Shown: positions 17,089 to 26,266 of the stretch, one piece after another
How positions within the stretch are numbered: the first letter of the stretch is position 1
Layout of the letters: every line of letters starts with the position of its first letter
Source: Cyanobacteria bacterium SIG31
Lineage (GTDB): Bacteria > Cyanobacteriota > Vampirovibrionia > Gastranaerophilales > Gastranaerophilaceae
Direction of reading: 5' to 3'
DNA length: 63,608 bases
Assembly (NCBI GenBank): GCA_015152465.1
Contig: SUTX01000012.1
Location: 1 to 63,608, forward strand
Notes under the pieces: generated by a model
Database searches by the model: none
The model's input: only the letters and a program-made list of their open reading frames with translations
Told to the model about the DNA's origin: nothing
Position numbers and translations under genes: made by a program

Positions 17089-19563
17089 TTAAATCTTAGT
17101 GACTATAAATGCTGATGTTGCTAATGCTGCGATAGCTCTTAATGTTTCACAAACAGGAGTTATCCAATCGTTGCCTGCAATCTTTCTAGGTACTACGATA
17201 GTGTCACCAGCAGCGATTTTGCTATGACGTTTGATTTTCTCAGCTCTACCATTTACGCCAACTTTGTATAGTCTGAATTTGCTGGCATTTGGGGTATATC
17301 CGCCAACTTCTTTAATATAATCGCCAGCGGTCATTCCTTTTCTGAATGCAAAAGCTTGTTCGTTATAAACTTCGCCTATAACGCTAACGTGTTTTGACAT
17401 ACGTGGTATATAGATTTCATCGCCGTCTTGAATCTCAAGGTTATCTGATTCTTTTATTTTTGTTAAATCATTACTTTTGATATCTAAAGCGATTTGACCA
17501 GAGTATTTGTCAGCTAAATTAAGTTGATCTAATTTAAGCATGTTAATCATATCTGTTTTAGCTTGGATATCATCGCTAGCTTGTTTGAATCCGCCTGCAA
17601 TTCTTCCTTCAAGAAGTTTTATATCTTTTTCGTTATTCTTTTTAGCTAAATCAACTTGTTTCATCTGTAGATTTTTTCTAATGAACACGATTCCTCTTAA
17701 ATCTGCGTCTTTAGTAAGTCCGCCAGATTCGTTGATTAAATCTATAAGTCTTTTGCCATCAACAAACTTATATGTTCTAGGATGTTTTACAAAACCTGAA
17801 ATTCTAACGTTTTTAATCATTTCTGTATCACGCAAAGGTCTGAAGAAAACTTTATCTCCAGGTTGTAAAACAATAGATTTAATAGTATTAGAATTAACTA
17901 AAATATCGTATAAGTAATAAATTTGAACTTCATCGGTTTCGCTAATAATTTCTACTGCAACATCTTCTGCTGAAATTGTTTCTGTATTTTTAGTAGCTCC
18001 GCCTTTTAAGAATTTTCCTACTTCATCTTCTTTATAAGCAACATCTACTTCGTTTTCTTCGATTGTAGTTTTTACAAACTGAGTATCTACAAGAACTGAA
18101 TCTAAACGCATGTTATCTTTATAAACAAGTTGTTTTGGATTATTTATGCAACCATAGATTTCAACGTAATCAGAGTTTGTGTTTTTATAGACATTAATTA
18201 CGTCTCGTGGTTGTAATAGAGGGTCATTTAGCCCTGCAAAGAATTCTTTTAGATATACTGGAATTGTTTCTACTTCGTTTTCGTCAGCCTTTATTCTTCT
18301 GATAACAGCTTGTGTTGCGAAAGTTTCTTCTAGTAATTCATTTTTGTTTTTTAATACGTCTGATAATCTCATATCAGGTTTGTATGCAAAAGTAGCAGGA
18401 TGTTTTACGTTACCTTGTAAGATAACAATATTTTCTGCAACATTGTATAGTTCTTTGAATTCTATGCTATCGCCGTTTGTTAATTTAGTTTTCTCAATGT
18501 CATTCCAAGCAATATTTTTAGCTTGTCTTTCTTGAGAATCTTTATCAAGAGTAGTTAGAACGACTTCTCTTTCTTGAGTGCTTGGTAGAGTTCCGCCAGC
18601 ATAAGATACAAGTTGTTCCAAGCTTTCACCTTCTTTTATTTCATAAATACCAGGAAGTGATACACCGTTTTTGATAGCAGCGACACTACCGATGCCAGTA
18701 ATAAAGATTTTATCGTTTGGCTTTAGGATAATATCTTCATCTTCTCCTGAGAATAGAGTTTTATACAAGTCGACTTCTTGTGTTTTCTTACCTGAAGTGT
18801 AAGAAATTTTTCTTAATGAACCAGTATATTTAACTCCGCCAGCTGCGCTTAGGGCGTCCATAAGAGAAGAATTGTTTCCTACATATACTTTTCCAGGTTT
18901 ATTAACTTGTCCGTATACAAAAACAGAAAACTCTTGGTTTGAAGCGATGTTTAATTTAACTTTCATGTTTTTATATTTTTGGTTGGCAAGTTTGTTAATC
19001 TCTTTTTCGACTTCGCCGATAGTTTTATTTTCGGCTGTTATAACGCCAATCCCTTGTATAAAAATATTGCCGTTAGAATCTACTTGACTATTGACAACAG
19101 GACTTATTAGACTTGAGCCAGAAATAGCCATAACATCAACAGAATCGCCGTATAAGTATAGGTTTATCTTTTCTCCAACGCTAAGTTTGTAGTTAGCGTT
19201 AAATTTTCCTGTTGTATTACCTTTTAAGCCTGCGGGTGTAGTAAATAAATCATATCCAATTTGTCTTAAAATGCTATCTTCTTCAAGTTCTATATCTTTT
19301 GGATTAAATAGTTTTTCAATAGCGCTCAATTTTCTAGGTTTTTCTTGAGGTGGAATTGAAATATTGTTTGTTTCATCCTCTGACAAAACAGGATCTGTTT
19401 GTGCAAACTGATTATTTAGCATTTGTGTTGTGTTTATTTTGTTTGTGTTCAAACTTTGTGTGGCTGTATTTTTAGCTTTGCTTTGAATATTTGTAGCACC
19501 ATAAGCTAGTGATGTTGTGAACAGCATTGATAACACGACAGTTACAATAAATTTATTTTTCAT
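17089..19563 (-). CDS. Wza-type polysaccharide export protein with multiple SLBB domains
   Basis: The start at 19563 is chosen because AAGGGTAATT precedes it and it begins a clear signal peptide (MKNKFIVTVVLSMLFTTSLAYGA); the open frame continues 20 codons upstream. The mature protein of about 800 residues has a poly-export domain (LSVGEKINLYLYGD, VNSQVDSNGNIFIQGIGVI) then repeated SLBB units such as VFVYGQVNKPGKVYVG, VVLQGNVKHPATFAY, VRISGFVKHPRTYKF and VSVIGEVYNEQAFAF. It is about twice the length of E. coli Wza (379 residues), with more SLBB repeats, like the long exporters of cyanobacteria. It should form the outer-membrane pore for the polymer. A 47-bp gap separates it from the radical SAM gene. 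Confidence 0.88.
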   Translation of the reverse strand: MKNKFIVTVVLSMLFTTSLAYGATNIQSKAKNTATQSLNTNKINTTQMLNNQFAQTDPVLSEDETNNISIPPQEKPRKLSAIEKLFNPKDIELEEDSILRQIGYDLFTTPAGLKGNTTGKFNANYKLSVGEKINLYLYGDSVDVMAISGSSLISPVVNSQVDSNGNIFIQGIGVITAENKTIGEVEKEINKLANQKYKNMKVKLNIASNQEFSVFVYGQVNKPGKVYVGNNSSLMDALSAAGGVKYTGSLRKISYTSGKKTQEVDLYKTLFSGEDEDIILKPNDKIFITGIGSVAAIKNGVSLPGIYEIKEGESLEQLVSYAGGTLPSTQEREVVLTTLDKDSQERQAKNIAWNDIEKTKLTNGDSIEFKELYNVAENIVILQGNVKHPATFAYKPDMRLSDVLKNKNELLEETFATQAVIRRIKADENEVETIPVYLKEFFAGLNDPLLQPRDVINVYKNTNSDYVEIYGCINNPKQLVYKDNMRLDSVLVDTQFVKTTIEENEVDVAYKEDEVGKFLKGGATKNTETISAEDVAVEIISETDEVQIYYLYDILVNSNTIKSIVLQPGDKVFFRPLRDTEMIKNVRISGFVKHPRTYKFVDGKRLIDLINESGGLTKDADLRGIVFIRKNLQMKQVDLAKKNNEKDIKLLEGRIAGGFKQASDDIQAKTDMINMLKLDQLNLADKYSGQIALDIKSNDLTKIKESDNLEIQDGDEIYIPRMSKHVSVIGEVYNEQAFAFRKGMTAGDYIKEVGGYTPNASKFRLYKVGVNGRAEKIKRHSKIAAGDTIVVPRKIAGNDWITPVCETLRAIAALATSAFIVTKI

Positions 19564-19609
19564 AATTACCCTTTTCTTCTTCGACACAATATCTTCAATA
19601 ATGATAACA

Positions 19610-20665
19610 CTAAGTAATAGCAATTTCCATTAAAGATTTTATTGCAGGCCATTGTAGTCTCCATAAACCAGACGCATCCAAAGCATAGTTACCAACACAG
19701 GCCAATTTACAATCTTTACATTGATTAACTGTATCGATAAATATTGGGTCTGAAATAACTTCTTTTAGAGGTCTGCCTTTTACGTCGATAAAAGGCTTTC
19801 TATCGTAGCAACGTAGCATTTCACCATTTGAGTAAATAACTGTTGCAATTCTTGGCCAGTGGCATTCATAATAATTTTTCTTTTCAATAATGTAATCCAT
19901 AAAGTAGTATGAATTTCTTATTGGATAACCTTGTTTTTTAAGTTCTTTAATCTTAATGAACATTTCTGATAATTGATCGTTTTCAAGTTCAGTTTCAACA
20001 ACGTTTGTAGCTTCATCAGGTCTTGAAGCTGCTTTGTTTACGGTGAAATATAAAAGAATATCTGCGTCTTTACAGTATTGAGCAACTTCTTTTATTTGTT
20101 CAAAACTTGTTTGAGTTGAAACTGTACAGCAAATATAAAGTCTCATTTTTGGAGAATGGATTTTATGATATTCAATACCGCTCATAACTTTATCGCAAAT
20201 GCCAGGCATATGACGAATATCATCGTGAGCTTTGCCGATTGCATCAAGAGAAATAAATGACAAATCTGTATATTTTGCAAATTCTGGGTTTGATTCTAAG
20301 AACCAGCCATTAGTTGCAATTTTTGTATACAAACCTGCATCGTGAGAAGCCTTACAAATTTCAGCAATATCATCTCTTAAAAGAGGTTCGCCACCCCAAA
20401 GAATACTATCCATATACCCAATTTGTCCTGCTTCTGTAAGAAGTCTGATTATTTCTTCTTTAGGCATATCATCTTGCCCTTTTTTAGACTTCCAATAACA
20501 AAAATCGCAGTCGCAGTTACATTTGCTAGTTACCATTAATGAAAAGCATAATGGTTTTGGGTTTTTAGATAATCTACTTTGGATACATTCTAACGCACCA
20601 CCAAAAAGGTGTCTGTAATACTTAACACGTTCTAATGTCATTTTGTTTCTTGATTCTTGTTTCAT
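19610..20665 (-). CDS. Radical SAM protein
   Basis: 351 residues. The CX3CX2C motif is at C49, C53 and C56 (SKCNCDCDFCYW), and the SAM-binding WGGEPLLR loop follows. Later motifs ISLDAIG and CCTVSTQT fit the TIM-barrel core. A C-terminal cysteine group (CKDCKLACVGNY) may bind an auxiliary cluster, as in SPASM-like proteins. The start overlaps the end of the dehydratase-like gene by 4 bp, which is translational coupling. The substrate is unknown. It may act with the two dehydratase-like proteins upstream or on the polysaccharide pathway downstream. Confidence 0.8.
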   Translation of the reverse strand: MKQESRNKMTLERVKYYRHLFGGALECIQSRLSKNPKPLCFSLMVTSKCNCDCDFCYWKSKKGQDDMPKEEIIRLLTEAGQIGYMDSILWGGEPLLRDDIAEICKASHDAGLYTKIATNGWFLESNPEFAKYTDLSFISLDAIGKAHDDIRHMPGICDKVMSGIEYHKIHSPKMRLYICCTVSTQTSFEQIKEVAQYCKDADILLYFTVNKAASRPDEATNVVETELENDQLSEMFIKIKELKKQGYPIRNSYYFMDYIIEKKNYYECHWPRIATVIYSNGEMLRCYDRKPFIDVKGRPLKEVISDPIFIDTVNQCKDCKLACVGNYALDASGLWRLQWPAIKSLMEIAIT

Positions 20666-21864
20666 GACAATACTTCCTCTCTTTTATTTTTACTATCTAT
20701 GTTTTGTTTCATTTTTTTTCTTTTAACTAAATCTATAAATGCCTCGATTCTTGTTTGATAACCAGCTTTTCCTGTTTGTTCATCAAGCACTAGTGTCATT
20801 ACAGGAATATCTTCTTCTCGGCTTACTTTTGTGAGTATATTTTGTGAAACGATTTCTGGCATGCAAGAAAAAGGCATTATATGAATGACTCCATCAATAC
20901 CGTTTTTAGCAGCAAATACTGTGTCGCCTATTGTCTCTATTGTTTCGCCACCAATTGCACGTTTCATATATTTTTCAGCAAATCTTACACAACGTTCACG
21001 ATGTGATTCTTTTTTGTACAAAAATGATGGCTGAAGAACATGTTCTAGCCAATCTGAGAAAAATATTTGGCGTTCTACTTCTACGCCTAAATCGCCTAGA
21101 GTTTTTTCTATATCTTTGTTTGTATATGGATCAAGTAACACAAAGAATTCGCCTAATAAATAAACTTTAGGAACGATTTTATCTTTGTCTATTGGAATCT
21201 TTTTGAAATCTTTTATAACTTGTTTTTTTAATTGTTTGCATCCCCAAACAGAAGTAGTTTCAGAAATTATTTTATACCATTTTTTATAGCAACGTTCTGC
21301 TTCGCCCTTGTTCAATTCTCTAGGACGAGTGTAGAATAATAATCTCTCAGCGGTATCGATAGCGAATGCTTTGTTAAATCCTGTACTAAAGCCTTTGTAG
21401 TATCTATATGGATTTGCACATTTTGTAACATGCCAGAAAGCTTGAAGTGTTTGTTTCATTTTGCTCTGGTACATATCAAATACGACCATATCAAATTTAT
21501 AGCCAAGCTTTTTCAATGTTTTTTGAGCCATTTTTGTATAATTACCAAATCGACATGAACCTGGTGCTTGGAACATCATTAATGTGTTTGCACCTTTTTC
21601 AAGCGCCATAATATAGTTTGCTAAATTAAGCTTATACGGTAGACAAATTCCTTCAATGCTGTTTTTTACTCCGATTTCTAGTGCTTCGTTAGTATTTGGT
21701 GGAGCTTCAACTATTTTTACACCCAAAGAGCCAACAAGAGCGTTCATAGATAAATCAATATTGCCCATTCTAGGCCAAGCTACAACTCTATCTTTTGTAG
21801 CAATTGAATTATCCTTTTGAAAAAACCTATTCTTTTGTTCTTCTCTTTGTCTATCTTCGTTCAA
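20662..21864 (-). CDS. 2-hydroxyacyl-CoA dehydratase-like protein (HgdB-type component)
   Basis: Start taken at TTG 21864, which has AGG five bases upstream; another TTG at 21906 lacks a sensible ribosome site and overlaps the previous gene. The 400-residue protein has conserved cysteines in EGICLPYK, PGSCRFGNYTK and PFSCMPEIV, the cluster-ligand positions of the dehydratase D-component family. It ends with LVLDEQTGKAGYQTRIEAF, the C-terminal motif shared with activase-associated proteins. These enzymes dehydrate 2-hydroxyacyl-CoA by a ketyl radical or act as related double-cubane-cluster reductases. No ATPase activase gene is visible in the window, so the reaction is open. The protein at 22929 is a paralogue. 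Confidence 0.7.
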   Translation of the reverse strand: MNEDRQREEQKNRFFQKDNSIATKDRVVAWPRMGNIDLSMNALVGSLGVKIVEAPPNTNEALEIGVKNSIEGICLPYKLNLANYIMALEKGANTLMMFQAPGSCRFGNYTKMAQKTLKKLGYKFDMVVFDMYQSKMKQTLQAFWHVTKCANPYRYYKGFSTGFNKAFAIDTAERLLFYTRPRELNKGEAERCYKKWYKIISETTSVWGCKQLKKQVIKDFKKIPIDKDKIVPKVYLLGEFFVLLDPYTNKDIEKTLGDLGVEVERQIFFSDWLEHVLQPSFLYKKESHRERCVRFAEKYMKRAIGGETIETIGDTVFAAKNGIDGVIHIMPFSCMPEIVSQNILTKVSREEDIPVMTLVLDEQTGKAGYQTRIEAFIDLVKRKKMKQNIDSKNKREEVLS

Positions 21865-21874
21865 ATTTGCCTCA

Positions 21875-22912
21875 TTACATAACAACAATAGGGTTTGAAT
21901 ATGCAAAACCTTTATTGTTCATAAGTATTTCTACTCTGTATTTACCAATTTCTGTTAATAACAAATTACATTTTTTACCAATGCATTCATAAAGCTCTCG
22001 ACCATTCAAAATAACTTTAATTAAAGCTTTTTTATTAACTTCTATATTTAAATATGTATTTTTATCTAAGTTTATAAAATCTCCGCAATTTGCAGTTTTT
22101 AAACTATTTGTAACTTTGATTATTGGAATTTCTTTAGAAATATAACCATTTATAATTGTATTATTGCCATTTTTTATAGCATTTAAAATTTGTTCTTTTG
22201 CTACTTTAAAATCTTCAGCAAGAGGAGAGTTTAAAGTTATTATATTATTTATTGTCTTAAACATTGTCTTATATGGGAAAATTGTGACAGGTATAACGTA
22301 TTTTTTGATTTTTAATGCGTGTGCATCTACGCCACCTATTGCAGGAACAATTGTTTGTTTTTTAGAATTTAATTCATCCCACCATCTCAAAGATTGCTGA
22401 GGTGGTTCTGAAACAAGCAAATGTTTGAATAGATAAGAAAAAGCTAGAGTAAAGATATTTTTGCTATTTAATTTGTCGCCCCAGCAAGAAAACCAATTCC
22501 AAACTTCAACGCCATCTGGTATAAAATGTTTATTCCAAACGATAGATGGATATGTATTTTTTCGCTCTATAACTTCGTCAGGGTGGGCAGCAAAACCAAA
22601 TCCTTTTTGTTTTTTAACTTCATCAATATAAACTTGCGGGTTATCGTTTAGTTCTATTTGATTATTAATCCCAAGAGCAATGTAGTGATTTTCTTTTTTA
22701 GGTGAAATTTCTTCACCTTTTATAACATAAATACCATTATAGATACCTTCTTCATTATCGTAATGATTATGATCAGTAATTATTATCCAAGATAGCCCAG
22801 CTTTCTTTGCAGCTTTGGCAATCGATTCTATATCGCCACTTCCGTCGGATTTCGAAGTGTGAATATGAATAGCTCCTCTATATTTAAAATTTTTAAAGTC
22901 TTCGTCTTTCAA
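21875..22912 (-). CDS. PHP-domain phosphoesterase-like protein
   Basis: 345 residues. The N-terminal two thirds match the PHP metal-dependent hydrolase fold: IHIHTSKSDGSG (HxH box), ITDHNHYDN (DHN box), IKGEEIS and FAAHPDEVIE, plus GGVDAHAL. The C-terminal 90 residues look like an added beta domain (ILNGRELYECIGKKC). PHP enzymes cleave phosphodiesters or phosphomonoesters with two or three metal ions. Located between the two dehydratase-like genes, it is part of the same transcription unit (10 bp and 16 bp gaps). The substrate is unknown. Confidence 0.8.
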   Translation of the reverse strand: MKDEDFKNFKYRGAIHIHTSKSDGSGDIESIAKAAKKAGLSWIIITDHNHYDNEEGIYNGIYVIKGEEISPKKENHYIALGINNQIELNDNPQVYIDEVKKQKGFGFAAHPDEVIERKNTYPSIVWNKHFIPDGVEVWNWFSCWGDKLNSKNIFTLAFSYLFKHLLVSEPPQQSLRWWDELNSKKQTIVPAIGGVDAHALKIKKYVIPVTIFPYKTMFKTINNIITLNSPLAEDFKVAKEQILNAIKNGNNTIINGYISKEIPIIKVTNSLKTANCGDFINLDKNTYLNIEVNKKALIKVILNGRELYECIGKKCNLLLTEIGKYRVEILMNNKGFAYSNPIVVM

Positions 22913-22928
22913 AACTAGATACCTTTGT

Positions 22929-24026
22929 TTATACAGTAGTTAAAGTTTTTTCCTTTTCTTTGACAATTTTGTTTTCGTTTTTAGAAGTAGGTAGAACTTT
23001 AATATTACTGTCTTGTAGTTTTTTGCGTTTTCTGCGGATGAGCATATCAACAAAAGCTTCAACTCTAGTTACAAAGCCAGCTTCTCCGGTATGTTCATCT
23101 ATTGTTAAATACATCATTGGTAAGTTTCTTTCTGATGCGTGATATTGGATTTCATCAACCATTAATGAATCTGGACCGCATCCAAAAGCTGAAAGTGCGA
23201 TAATACCATCTACTTTATTATTAAGCATATAATGAGCAGCTGCTCCGGTTAAATCTAGTTCGTTTGCCCAGTATTGGATTTCACCAAGCTCTTGGATTGA
23301 TTTCATAGCATCTTGTTTAGAAACATTTAATCCTGTGTAAGCTTTAACACCCATTTTTTCAAGTTTTTTGATTAAGCTCAAAGAAATTCTTTCATCAAAT
23401 AAATTATAACCGTGTGCCATAATAACAACAGACAATGGTCTTACTATTTCTATAGGCTTAGAAACTATTTTGTTTTCAATAGCGTTTTTAACAGCTTCTT
23501 CAAAAGGAACACCAATTAATGCCATTTTTTGAAAATTATTATAAATTCCCCAGCCTGCTTTGATAGCTGATTCAATGTTTTCTTCATTATAGATTTCTAA
23601 TTGGTGTGCTGTCTCGTAGCAAAAATCTTTAAAACTAATTTTATTTGTTTTATCTAGAGTTGGTTCAATCATTTTGAAAGGTTGATTTATGACATTTCTA
23701 ATAATTTCGGGCAAACCTCTAATTTTTGTACAATTATTAACTTTATAAGCTGTAGATTGTATAGATGGTACGAAAATAGTGTCACAACCTTTTTGAAGTA
23801 AATTTAAAACGTGACCAACGTACACTTTTATTGGAAGACAAGTGTCAGACACAACGCATTGACAGCCATCATTAATTAATTTTGTGGTCGTTTTATCGGA
23901 TAGAATAATATTAAAGCCGAGCGCATTAAAAAATCCATAATAGAATGGATAATTGTTGTAATATGAAATGGCTCGTGGAATACCTATTGTTTTTTTGCTC
24001 ATAGTATTTTCAATATCCAGATTCAT
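22929..24026 (-). CDS. CoA-dehydratase activase-related protein (DUF2229-like)
   Basis: 365 residues. The N-terminus IGIPRAISYYNNYPFYYGFF and the cysteines C55, C57 and C63 (GCQCVVSDTCLPIK) match the DUF2229 domain that is normally fused behind BadF/BcrA-type ATPase domains in large activase proteins. SAFGCGPDSLM and LTIDEHTGEAGFVTRVEAF mark the C-terminal half. It shares the DExTGxAGxxTRxEAF ending with the protein at 20662, so the two are distant paralogues. The ATPase part is missing here. It is the first gene of the long minus-strand run, with GAGGAG two bases before the ATG; an internal ATG at residue 9 is the alternative start. Confidence 0.7.
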   Translation of the reverse strand: MNLDIENTMSKKTIGIPRAISYYNNYPFYYGFFNALGFNIILSDKTTTKLINDGCQCVVSDTCLPIKVYVGHVLNLLQKGCDTIFVPSIQSTAYKVNNCTKIRGLPEIIRNVINQPFKMIEPTLDKTNKISFKDFCYETAHQLEIYNEENIESAIKAGWGIYNNFQKMALIGVPFEEAVKNAIENKIVSKPIEIVRPLSVVIMAHGYNLFDERISLSLIKKLEKMGVKAYTGLNVSKQDAMKSIQELGEIQYWANELDLTGAAAHYMLNNKVDGIIALSAFGCGPDSLMVDEIQYHASERNLPMMYLTIDEHTGEAGFVTRVEAFVDMLIRRKRKKLQDSNIKVLPTSKNENKIVKEKEKTLTTV

Positions 24027-24221
24027 TACTCCTCGTTAGCATTTATATCTCTTTGAGCAGGTTTATTAATCAACTATATCTATCATACTCCTAATAAAAT
24101 AATAATACAAATAAAAACCCCCATTCTACCTATGAAATTAACAAAAATTTAAAAAATAAATAAAGATTTTTTATATTGATAAATATGTTATAATAAGCTT
24201 ATGAATAAGAGGAATTTTATT

Positions 24222-24866
24222 ATGAAAAAATTTGGTTTTACTTTATCAGAACTTATTGTTGCTATGGGTATTGTAGGTGTATTAGCTGCGATTACGGCAC
24301 CTATTCTGTCAGAAATTATACCCAATCAAGATAAGATAAAAGTTTTAAAAGCATATAAAACATTGACCGATATAAACAAAGAGCTGATAGAAGACAACTC
24401 TCTTTATATGACAGATGGAACTTGTGAAGGCTTTAATTGTATTCAACAACCACTTAATCCTGCATATAGTGATAGTAAATATTCAGGAGATACGAAATAT
24501 TTTAATTTATTTTTGGACAAGCTAAATTCTTATTCGATTGTTCAGCAAGTGTCCAAAGGAGGTTGTACATTTACAACAGAAGATGGTATGGAATGGTGGT
24601 TTTTATTTTATGCAGGTTATCCATCACAGACTGATTTTAATTTGAGATTAATTTTAAATACTGATAGCAGTAAAGAGGGGTGTGCTTATTATATGGACTG
24701 TAAAAACTATAATACGCACATTTTTCATATTGATTCCTATGGAACAGTTCAAATACCTGCAAAAGATTATCTAACTAAAGCGTATTTAGAAAATCCGCAT
24801 AGGCTTAATGGAAAGAAAAAAGATCTTGCAAGGGCAGAAGAATTAAAGTCTGAATCAAAATCCTAA
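24222..24866 (+). CDS. Type IV pilin-like prepilin protein
   Basis: The start at 24222 is chosen because AGAGGA lies nine bases before it; an upstream ATG at 24201 has no ribosome site. The protein (214 residues) opens MKKFGFTLSELIVAMGIVGV, a class III prepilin signal: short basic leader, cleavage after G5, F at +1, E at +5 and a hydrophobic helix. The rest holds several cysteines (CEGFNC, GGCTF, GCAYYMDC) that could form disulphides. It would be processed by PilD and assembled in a pilus or type II secretion pseudopilus. A TATAAT lies at 24190-24195. It is monocistronic and its end overlaps the convergent gene by 12 bp. Confidence 0.85.
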   Translation: MKKFGFTLSELIVAMGIVGVLAAITAPILSEIIPNQDKIKVLKAYKTLTDINKELIEDNSLYMTDGTCEGFNCIQQPLNPAYSDSKYSGDTKYFNLFLDKLNSYSIVQQVSKGGCTFTTEDGMEWWFLFYAGYPSQTDFNLRLILNTDSSKEGCAYYMDCKNYNTHIFHIDSYGTVQIPAKDYLTKAYLENPHRLNGKKKDLARAEELKSESKS

Positions 24867-26204
24867 CGCATAGGCAAAAATTTCTCCGACTTGGTGGTTA
24901 TAAAATCTGCCATCTTCTTTTGTGAATAAATTTTCCCAGTGGCTCTCTGGTGTTCCGTCTAATGAATATGACGGGTTTGTCATCATCAAATGGTGAGTGT
25001 TTGTGTCATATCTAAGTGGAAACAAGTCTTCCATTTGCATAAAACTTGGCAATTTATCTGAAGCATATGTAAATGCAAAAAAGCAGTTTTTGATTCTGTT
25101 TAAGCGTTCTTCATAGCTTCGTCCGCCAGTGTCATTGTCGTTTGAAACTTCAACACCTGGTGCGTATGTTCTTTCGTATTTTAATTTTTCAGACCAGTAT
25201 TTAACGGTTTCAAAATCGTCGACATGCACAAAGGCTGTTCCTGCGTTTAATCCCATTAGCCGAAAACGCTCAAAATCGTCTGAGCTTTTTTCTCCAACAA
25301 AACTTAAGTCGGTTTTGCCACTTCTGGAACGAATTTCATTTAAAATATACTGCATTTGGTGATATTGTGGTAAGGCTCCAACTCCTGTATAATTTTCACA
25401 ATCATATCCACCTATATGTTTTGCTGAGTCAAAAAAAATAGCTTCAAAGCCTAGATTTATTAGTTTTACACATTCATTAATGAAGATTTCTTCATGTTCT
25501 TTATTCCACCAACGGAAATTTTCATCTTCTTTATAAGGGTGTGAAATTTTAATTTGGTCTTCAGAAATCATCATACGAAAACCTGTTTTTAAACCTCGAA
25601 AATGCGCCAAATCATTGAAAGCTTTAAACTGTTCTTCTGGCGATAAACTTATTTCATTGTCAATTATATTTTCACTATATCCTATTCCAAGTTTTAACCC
25701 GTAGACAGAATTTTCTTCCCAAGGAGCTTTATTATAGCTATCTCCATAAATATTTGGGAAAATCTGTGACAGAATAATACAATTTGCCCAATTTGTAGCC
25801 GAAGGAGGAATCGCTGGTAGTAGCTTAATAGTACTTATTAGCCCGTTTTTGCATTTATTCCCTCGCATTTCTGCAATTGCTCGGTTATTTATTTCAATAT
25901 AGTTTGCAAGTCTTCCCCAATTATCTCCATAATTAGGTGTTTGTATGCAGCAAGGAAACTCTCGATAAAAAGTCTCAGACTCTGATAAGGTTACGATTGA
26001 GTCAATAGCTCTTTTTATTGTTCGTTTAAGAAGCTCACTTGGAAGGATATTTGCTATCCATTTTTTGCGATGAGCTCTTCCAATTCCTTGATAAGCTCGT
26101 TCTTCGCTCCATTTATCATAATGCAAAGTTGTACTGCCGTTTAGTGTTAATAATAGTTTGTTTACAGAATTTATCTCAGTCATATACTGAGTATACGAAT
26201 TCAA
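24855..26204 (-). CDS. Putative glycoside hydrolase-like TIM-barrel protein
   Basis: 449 residues, no signal peptide. I do not recognise the family with certainty. Segments such as KLINLGFEAIFFDSAKHIGG, LSFVGEKSSDDF and MGLNAGTAFVHVDDFE read like beta strands of an alpha-amylase-type barrel, with Asp and Glu in the positions where nucleophile and acid residues would fall. DNDTGGRSYEERLNRIKNCFFAF resembles the following helix. Aromatic content is high (NRWWN-type segments), as in carbohydrate-active enzymes. It stands alone between a pilin gene and uvrB. A metabolic role in storage glucan is possible but not shown. Confidence 0.4.
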   Translation of the reverse strand: MNSYTQYMTEINSVNKLLLTLNGSTTLHYDKWSEERAYQGIGRAHRKKWIANILPSELLKRTIKRAIDSIVTLSESETFYREFPCCIQTPNYGDNWGRLANYIEINNRAIAEMRGNKCKNGLISTIKLLPAIPPSATNWANCIILSQIFPNIYGDSYNKAPWEENSVYGLKLGIGYSENIIDNEISLSPEEQFKAFNDLAHFRGLKTGFRMMISEDQIKISHPYKEDENFRWWNKEHEEIFINECVKLINLGFEAIFFDSAKHIGGYDCENYTGVGALPQYHQMQYILNEIRSRSGKTDLSFVGEKSSDDFERFRLMGLNAGTAFVHVDDFETVKYWSEKLKYERTYAPGVEVSNDNDTGGRSYEERLNRIKNCFFAFTYASDKLPSFMQMEDLFPLRYDTNTHHLMMTNPSYSLDGTPESHWENLFTKEDGRFYNHQVGEIFAYALGF

Positions 26205-26266
26205 AAAAATACAACATTACCTTTAATAATTAGTTATGTAAGTCGAAGTTTTGTTTAATAAAGATA

